From positions 1-10,839 of the forward strand of contig JAHRVD010000232.1 in assembly GCA_019090845.1 (NCBI GenBank): a DNA stretch of 10,839 bases, in the 5' to 3' direction. A program made the position numbers and the translations under genes. How positions within the stretch are numbered: the stretch's first letter is position 1; each line of letters begins with the position of its first letter. The stretch is from Marinosulfonomonas sp. (GTDB lineage: Bacteria > Pseudomonadota > Alphaproteobacteria > Rhodobacterales > Rhodobacteraceae). The notes under the pieces were generated by a model. The model made no database searches and was not told the origin of the DNA. It saw only the letters and a program-made list of their open reading frames with translations. Below, in pieces: positions 7,003 through 10,839 of the stretch.

Positions 7003-7913
7003 GCACATCACCGCTGTTATTTCACGTCGGCTACCATAAAACGGCCACGACCTGGTTGCAAAATACCGTGTTCCAGCCCGAACATGGGTTCGCTCAGGTT
7101 CTGGATCATCCCGAAATATTCAAATTAATTGTCAATCCGCATGGCTTAGATTTTGACGCGGGCCTGGCCCGCGCATTGATGAACGATCACATCAGTGCAG
7201 CTCCGGTTGGTTCAGTGAATGTGGTGTCGCTGGAATCACTCAGCGGCAGCCCGTTTTCCGGCGGTCGGGAAAGCGATGGTTTCGCCCGCCGGCTAGCCGA
7301 AATTTCACCGGATGCAAAAATCCTGATTACAATCCGTGAACAGTGTCGGATCATCGCCTCGGTTTACATGCAGTATCTTAGCCGGGGCGGCACCGAACCG
7401 GCAGAGCAGTTTTTTTCGGGCAACAAAGTAGAGGCGTTCCACGGCTTTGATCCCAGAAATTTCGAATATGACCGGCTGGTCTCGCATTACCAAAGCCTGT
7501 TTGGCGCGGAAAATGTTCTTGTTCTGCCATTTGAAACGATTGCGCGCGATCAGGTGAAGGGCTTGGGTATTCTTGGAAAGTTTATTCAAAACTCCAACCT
7601 CGAAACATGGGAAAACCGTCCACCCCGCGCCGTCAGTTACCCAGAAAGCGCTGTTCCCGTTCTACGCCGGATCAACCATTTTCGACCCAGCCCGCTGAAC
7701 CGGGCACCATTTTTGAACTTTGGACGTGTTGGCGAATTTGCCTACCGCGCTGCCGGTGGCGGCGTTGGCCGGATTTTTCGGACGAAAAATCGCCCGGTCA
7801 CTAATCTGGCGATGAAAAAATTCCCAAACCAATTTCGCGACAGTAACCGGCGATTACAAGCGATGCTCGCCCACCCGGTCGATTTGTCCGCGTATCAGGG
7901 AATAAAGGGTTAA
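6999..7913 (+). CDS. Second sulfotransferase, distinct subfamily
   Basis: This 304-residue protein is another PAPS-dependent sulfotransferase, of a different subfamily from its upstream neighbour. The 5'-phosphosulfate loop is LFHVGYHKTATTWLQ (K14, T15, T17, T18). A buried strand VVSLESLSG (75-83) corresponds to the S/NEALSG strand usual in bacterial members. The 3'-phosphate site is ILITIREQCRIIASVYMQYL (R113, S121). VLVLPFETI fits the strand that follows in the fold. No signal peptide or membrane helix is seen, so a cytoplasmic or membrane-peripheral enzyme is expected. Its ATG overlaps the previous stop by four bases, so the pair is surely co-translated. Two such enzymes side by side suggest two sulfation positions, or two different acceptor sugars, on one glycan; this is inference. 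Sulfation of a small molecule cannot be excluded. Only 21 bases separate its stop from the end of the converging flippase gene. Confidence 0.85.
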   Translation: MSTSPLLFHVGYHKTATTWLQNTVFQPEHGFAQVLDHPEIFKLIVNPHGLDFDAGLARALMNDHISAAPVGSVNVVSLESLSGSPFSGGRESDGFARRLAEISPDAKILITIREQCRIIASVYMQYLSRGGTEPAEQFFSGNKVEAFHGFDPRNFEYDRLVSHYQSLFGAENVLVLPFETIARDQVKGLGILGKFIQNSNLETWENRPPRAVSYPESAVPVLRRINHFRPSPLNRAPFLNFGRVGEFAYRAAGGGVGRIFRTKNRPVTNLAMKKFPNQFRDSNRRLQAMLAHPVDLSAYQGIKG

Positions 7914-7916
7914 AGC

Positions 7917-7932
7917 CCAATTTCTGGATTGG
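7917..7932. other. Small inverted repeat between converging genes
   Basis: CCAAT (7917-7921) pairs with ATTGG (7928-7932) around TTCTGG in the 21-base gap between the second sulfotransferase and the flippase. The stem is short and no T-run follows on either strand, so it is at best a weak terminator. Nothing else is visible to separate the two converging transcripts. Confidence 0.25.
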
Positions 7933-7934
7933 TC

Positions 7935-9350
7935 TCAATCTGTATGGCTGACGGCAACCCGGCGATGAATATAACTGCGTAAGTCACGCATGCTGGCCAA
8001 CGCCAGAATGAAAACCCCAGTCAACAACACATAATAAACCAGCCAATTGTCTGCAAAGAACTCAAACTGCATTATGCGTTCCCTTAATCCTGCGAATATA
8101 AGCAGGCAGGCGGTAAACAAAATAGGCACCGCCATGGGGGCCAGCATCAGCCCAAGGCGGAAGCGTAACAGCAACAGCGACGCCAGATAGCCGCAGCACT
8201 CCCCAATCAGCGCCACGGTCACGACCATGAAAATATCGCCGCTGGTCACGGCGACGTACCAACTAACCGGCATTGAAGCGACGCGAAAAAGGTTTGCTAT
8301 CATCGCATTGCTTGTTTTGGCCTGTGCGACGGCGGCCACGGCCCCACCAGTCTTAAAGGCGCGAACTGCCTGAAGGATTGCCAGCCACTCCAGCAGCGGG
8401 ATCAGTTCCGCGTATTTATCGCCCAACACCAGTTGCACAAAAGGGGCACCCAATATTACCGTCGCCACGACCAGAACAGCGCCGCTTATCAAACTGGTTT
8501 GCAGCGTCGACATAGCAAGGTGGCTGAACAAATTCCGGTCGTCCTTGGCCGCGGACAGTTGTGGCAAAAAGAATGATTGCGCGCTTGAGGTCATGACCAA
8601 TGTCGGCCGTAGCGTCAGCGTAAAGCCCATTGCAAATATTGCGAGCGCCGCCATTCCCAACTCGCGCCCGATGATCACCTTCTCGCCGTGGAACACGACG
8701 AACAATAGCGCGCCGTTGGCAAGCAAAGGCCAACCAAACCGGATAGCGCGTTGTGTGATCGACCAATCGAGGCGCAAACGATAGGGACGCTCGGCGACCA
8801 GATGGGATGTCAGGACCGTTAGCAAAACCTGCGCCAGTATCGTAAACAGCATGACCCGGTAATCGCCGTAAGACAGGAAGAAAGGCCAAACCAATACCAA
8901 TGAGATCAGCGCTGGCATGGTTTTTGTCAGGACGACCGGCAGATAGACCATTTTTCGGTTTTTACGGTGGATATCAAAATGAAGAAAACCGTTGGCCAAG
9001 GGAACCAGCGCGAGCAACTGATAGGCCCATGCGATGTCGGGGATATTCAGGAACCGGGCAATCGGGTGGGCCAGAAAAAACAACACGAACGCACCAATGC
9101 AAGCGCGAAGCAAATGGAACCCCTGCAACGCCGATTGCAACTTGGGGTCATTTCCGTCCCGGTCCTGAATTATCAGCTGTTGCAGGCCCAGATCCGACAT
9201 CATTTCGACAATTGCCATGCTGATGGCAAAAGTCGCCGCCACACCATAATCCTCGACACTGATAAGGCGCGCAATCACAAGGTTGCGGATCAGGATCAGC
9301 AGAAAAAATACGGTATTTCCGGACAGGATCAGTAAGGCTGATCGAAACAC
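7935..9350 (-). CDS. Wzx-like polysaccharide flippase (oligosaccharide flippase family)
   Basis: This 471-residue inner-membrane protein resembles the polysaccharide-transport (Wzx/PST, MATE-like) flippases, which move lipid-linked oligosaccharide units from the cytoplasmic to the periplasmic side. About twelve to fourteen hydrophobic helices fill the chain. The N-terminal part is characteristic: a first helix, then RNLVIARLISVEDYGVAATF, then MMSDLGLQQLIIQ, matching the usual R.L..ED.G..A...........D.GL...I pattern. A later FGWPLLANGALLFVVFHGEKVIIGRELG segment marks the start of the second half, and LVLGDKYAEL is also typical. The start is GTG at 9350, with a purine-rich AAAGGCAGG ahead. The C-terminus ends in a short basic and polar tail (RRVAVSHTD). 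It opens divergently from the glycosyltransferase gene across a 378-base gap. With a Wzy-like protein on the same strand about 3.5 kb downstream, it points to a Wzx/Wzy-dependent pathway, though the two are not in one operon. Confidence 0.87.
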   Translation of the reverse strand: MFRSALLILSGNTVFFLLILIRNLVIARLISVEDYGVAATFAISMAIVEMMSDLGLQQLIIQDRDGNDPKLQSALQGFHLLRACIGAFVLFFLAHPIARFLNIPDIAWAYQLLALVPLANGFLHFDIHRKNRKMVYLPVVLTKTMPALISLVLVWPFFLSYGDYRVMLFTILAQVLLTVLTSHLVAERPYRLRLDWSITQRAIRFGWPLLANGALLFVVFHGEKVIIGRELGMAALAIFAMGFTLTLRPTLVMTSSAQSFFLPQLSAAKDDRNLFSHLAMSTLQTSLISGAVLVVATVILGAPFVQLVLGDKYAELIPLLEWLAILQAVRAFKTGGAVAAVAQAKTSNAMIANLFRVASMPVSWYVAVTSGDIFMVVTVALIGECCGYLASLLLLRFRLGLMLAPMAVPILFTACLLIFAGLRERIMQFEFFADNWLVYYVLLTGVFILALASMRDLRSYIHRRVAVSHTD

Positions 9351-9372
9351 TGTGCCTGCCTTTCATTAATAC

Positions 9373-9404
9373 CGGTTGCCACAAGTAGTCATACCAAGCA
9401 ACCG
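9373..9404. promoter_or_regulatory. Inverted repeat ahead of the flippase gene
   Basis: CGGTTGC (9373-9379) and GCAACCG (9398-9404) are perfect seven-base inverted arms, 18 bases apart, starting 23 bases ahead of the flippase start codon. On the leftward transcript it could fold as a 5'-leader hairpin, and on DNA it could be an operator. No regulator is encoded in the window. Confidence 0.35.
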
Positions 9405-9434
9405 CGCCCGGACCGACCTTTGGGAAAGCCCAAC

Positions 9435-9448
9435 AAGTTGTTCAACTT
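9435..9448. promoter_or_regulatory. Palindromic site, candidate operator
   Basis: AAGTTG (9435-9440) and CAACTT (9443-9448) form a perfect inverted repeat around TT. The two-fold symmetry and compact size suit a dimeric repressor or activator. It lies about 85 bases ahead of the flippase start and 280 ahead of the GT4 start. The regulator is unknown. Confidence 0.35.
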
Positions 9449-9728
9449 ATCCTGCAATCCGGAGACGTTTCGTCACAATTCCGCGCAATCAATTCTTTTA
9501 CAATACCGAAAGCAGGTGCAATTTACAGTCTGCCAGCGGGCAAGCAACAAATTGCGAAATCCTGATCGCCAAAGTCATATTTCAACAACATATCGATGGG
9601 ATCGACGATATTGTTCACGCCTGCGCAACGCCACCAACGGGTAGTGACAGAATTCAGGGAATGTGCTTGCTCATTTGCCCCTCTGGGCTATCAACGGCCC
9701 CAAGTTGTATGGAATAGTGACGCGGAAA

Positions 9729-10839
9729 ATGACAGACAGATCAACCCGCAGTATCCTGATTATCGTCGAAAACCTGCCAGTTCCCTTGGACAGGCGTGTT
9801 TGGCTGGAAGCAACGTCGCTGCGCGCAAACGGCTATAAAGTCAGTGTCATTTGCCCGACCGGACGCGGCTGGGACAAGCTTTACGAAGAAATCGACGGCG
9901 TCCATATTTACCGCTATCCAGAACCCCCCGAGGCGCATTCCGGGGCCCTCGCCTATACCCGGGAATGGGGCGGTGCGCTGTGGCACATGTTCCGGCTGGC
10001 CCGGAAGGTTCGCGCCGAGCGCGGGTTTGACGTCATTCAGGGCTGTAATCCGCCTGATCTGCTGTTCCTGCTGGGGCTGCGATATCGGTTGAACGGTGTG
10101 CGCTATATTTTTGATCACCATGATGTTTGTCCCGAATTGTTCGAGGCCAAATTTGGCAAAAAGGGCCTGTTCTTTAGCCTTATGCTGATGCTGGAGAGGT
10201 TTGCCTTTGCCAGCGCGAGTGTGTCCTTGGCGACCAACCAGAGCTTTCGTCAAATTGCTGTTGATCGTGGAAAAATGAAACCCGAGGACGTCTTTGTTGT
10301 TCGTTCGGCGCCACAGATTGACAAATTCCACATAGCACCGCCTGACCCCGAGCTTCGCAAACTGGCCACTACAAACATCGGTTACGTTGGCGTGATCGGA
10401 CAGCAGGAAGGGATGGATTTGCTGGTTGAGGCAGCCGATCATCTGGTCAGGGTTATTGGCCATCAGGATGTGCATTTTCTGATCGTTGGTTTTGGACCGC
10501 AGCTTGCGGATGTCAAATCCGACGTGGCATCGCGCGGGCTGGACAAGTATTTCACCTTTACTGGCCCACTTTTTGGCGATGACCTGCTGAACGTTCTTAA
10601 CAGCGCCGATATCGGTGTCAGCCCTGATCCCAAAAACCAGATGAACGATATCTCGACGATGAATAAGGTTATGGAATATATGACCCTTGAAATACCAGTC
10701 GTTCAGTTTGATCTGAAGGAAGGCCGGGCATCGGCGGGGGATGCGTCGCTCTATGCAAAAGCTAACGATCCTATTGATTTCGCGGAAAAAATTTCCGCCC
10801 TGATAGATGATCCGAAAAAGCGCGCGCAAATGGGCAAGC
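9729..10839 (+). CDS. GT4-type glycosyltransferase, 3' end outside window
   Basis: This GT-B fold glycosyltransferase adds a sugar from a nucleotide donor to a growing lipid-linked glycan on the cytoplasmic face. The frame is open from ATG at 9729 to the window edge (370 codons plus one base), so probably only the last few dozen residues are missing. The N-terminal Rossmann half opens with ILIIVENLPVPLDRRVWLEA and LRANGYKVSVICPTGRG. FDHHDVCPELFEAKFGKKG is typical of GT4 enzymes from polysaccharide loci. The C-terminal donor half starts with IGYVGVIGQQEGMDLLVEA, then HFLIVGFGP and ADIGVSPDP. At the donor site, STMNKVMEYM (K313, E316) precedes IPVVQFDLKEGRASAG. E316 is the second Glu of the usual EX7E pair; the first position (308) is Ile. 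The ribosome site is weak (CGGAA touches the start). In-frame GTG 9717 and TTG 9705 are less likely because the protein match begins right after the ATG. A long opposite-strand frame over 9741-10829 is a shadow. Confidence 0.88.
   Translation, partial: MTDRSTRSILIIVENLPVPLDRRVWLEATSLRANGYKVSVICPTGRGWDKLYEEIDGVHIYRYPEPPEAHSGALAYTREWGGALWHMFRLARKVRAERGFDVIQGCNPPDLLFLLGLRYRLNGVRYIFDHHDVCPELFEAKFGKKGLFFSLMLMLERFAFASASVSLATNQSFRQIAVDRGKMKPEDVFVVRSAPQIDKFHIAPPDPELRKLATTNIGYVGVIGQQEGMDLLVEAADHLVRVIGHQDVHFLIVGFGPQLADVKSDVASRGLDKYFTFTGPLFGDDLLNVLNSADIGVSPDPKNQMNDISTMNKVMEYMTLEIPVVQFDLKEGRASAGDASLYAKANDPIDFAEKISALIDDPKKRAQMGK

Larger units (their letters stand above)
9351..9728. other. Divergent intergenic region with two inverted repeats
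   Basis: This region of 378 bases separates the flippase (leftward) from the GT4 gene (rightward) and should carry promoters for both. It contains CGGTTGC/GCAACCG (9373-9404) and AAGTTG-TT-CAACTT (9435-9448), listed separately. No -35/-10 pair convinced me on either strand. Open frames at 9376-9717 and 9420-9644 have no ribosome site and no recognisable protein features, so they are not called as genes. Confidence 0.6.

Noticed and set aside
8416..8889. Minus-strand frame of 157 codons inside the flippase region
   Set aside because: It is on the same strand but out of frame with the flippase, whose membrane-helix pattern is continuous through this stretch.
9376..9717. Plus-strand frames in the flippase/GT4 gap
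   Set aside because: The residue content is not protein-like, no ribosome site is present, and they cover the inverted repeats of a likely control region.
9741..10829. Long minus-strand open frame of 362 codons
   Set aside because: It lies entirely opposite the GT4 gene, whose plus-strand translation has clear family motifs from its first residues. The minus frame has no recognisable domain.

Overview
The window looks like part of an exopolysaccharide or capsule locus from an alphaproteobacterium, most plausibly a marine member of the Rhodobacterales. This placement is an inference. It rests on moderate GC content, the character of the proteins (a DmsC-type membrane anchor, a Wzy/O-antigen-ligase-like protein, a Wzx-like flippase, a GT4 transferase with a DHHD..PEL motif) and the combination of sulfotransferases with beta-helix proteins. 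No rRNA, tRNA, CRISPR array or insertion sequence was seen.

Layout, left to right. The left edge (1-618, +) is the 3' part of a DmsC-family membrane anchor of a molybdopterin oxidoreductase; it is unrelated to polysaccharide work and probably marks the edge of the locus. After 464 bases without a convincing gene comes a long parallel beta-helix protein (1083-2789, +). It has no Sec signal, a Thr/Pro/Asp repeat linker and an acidic C-terminal domain, and it is followed by a good intrinsic terminator. On the opposite strand (2870-4381, -) lies a multi-spanning Wzy/O-antigen-ligase-like protein with an unusual hydrophilic N-terminal extension. A divergent intergenic region of about 390 bases leads to a second, Sec-secreted beta-helix protein (4769-6100, +). 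It is followed by two different sulfotransferases (6238-7002 and 6999-7913, +) that overlap by 4 bases. Converging on them is a Wzx-like flippase (7935-9350, -). A second divergent intergenic region holds two inverted repeats. The window ends inside a GT4 glycosyltransferase (9729 to the right edge, +), which has no stop codon inside the window.

How the genes may work together (inference). The GT4 enzyme would help build a lipid-linked repeat unit in the cytoplasm, the sulfotransferases would sulfate it using PAPS, the flippase would move it across the inner membrane, and the Wzy-like protein would polymerise it. The two beta-helix proteins would then cut, epimerise or bind the polymer outside the cytoplasm. 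Both carry the same pair of motifs, DGL[HR]G followed 26-29 residues later by NHxDxxQxxS, which suggests a shared active or binding site despite different export routes. The most interesting reading is a sulfated exopolysaccharide pathway with two dedicated beta-helix polymer-modifying proteins.
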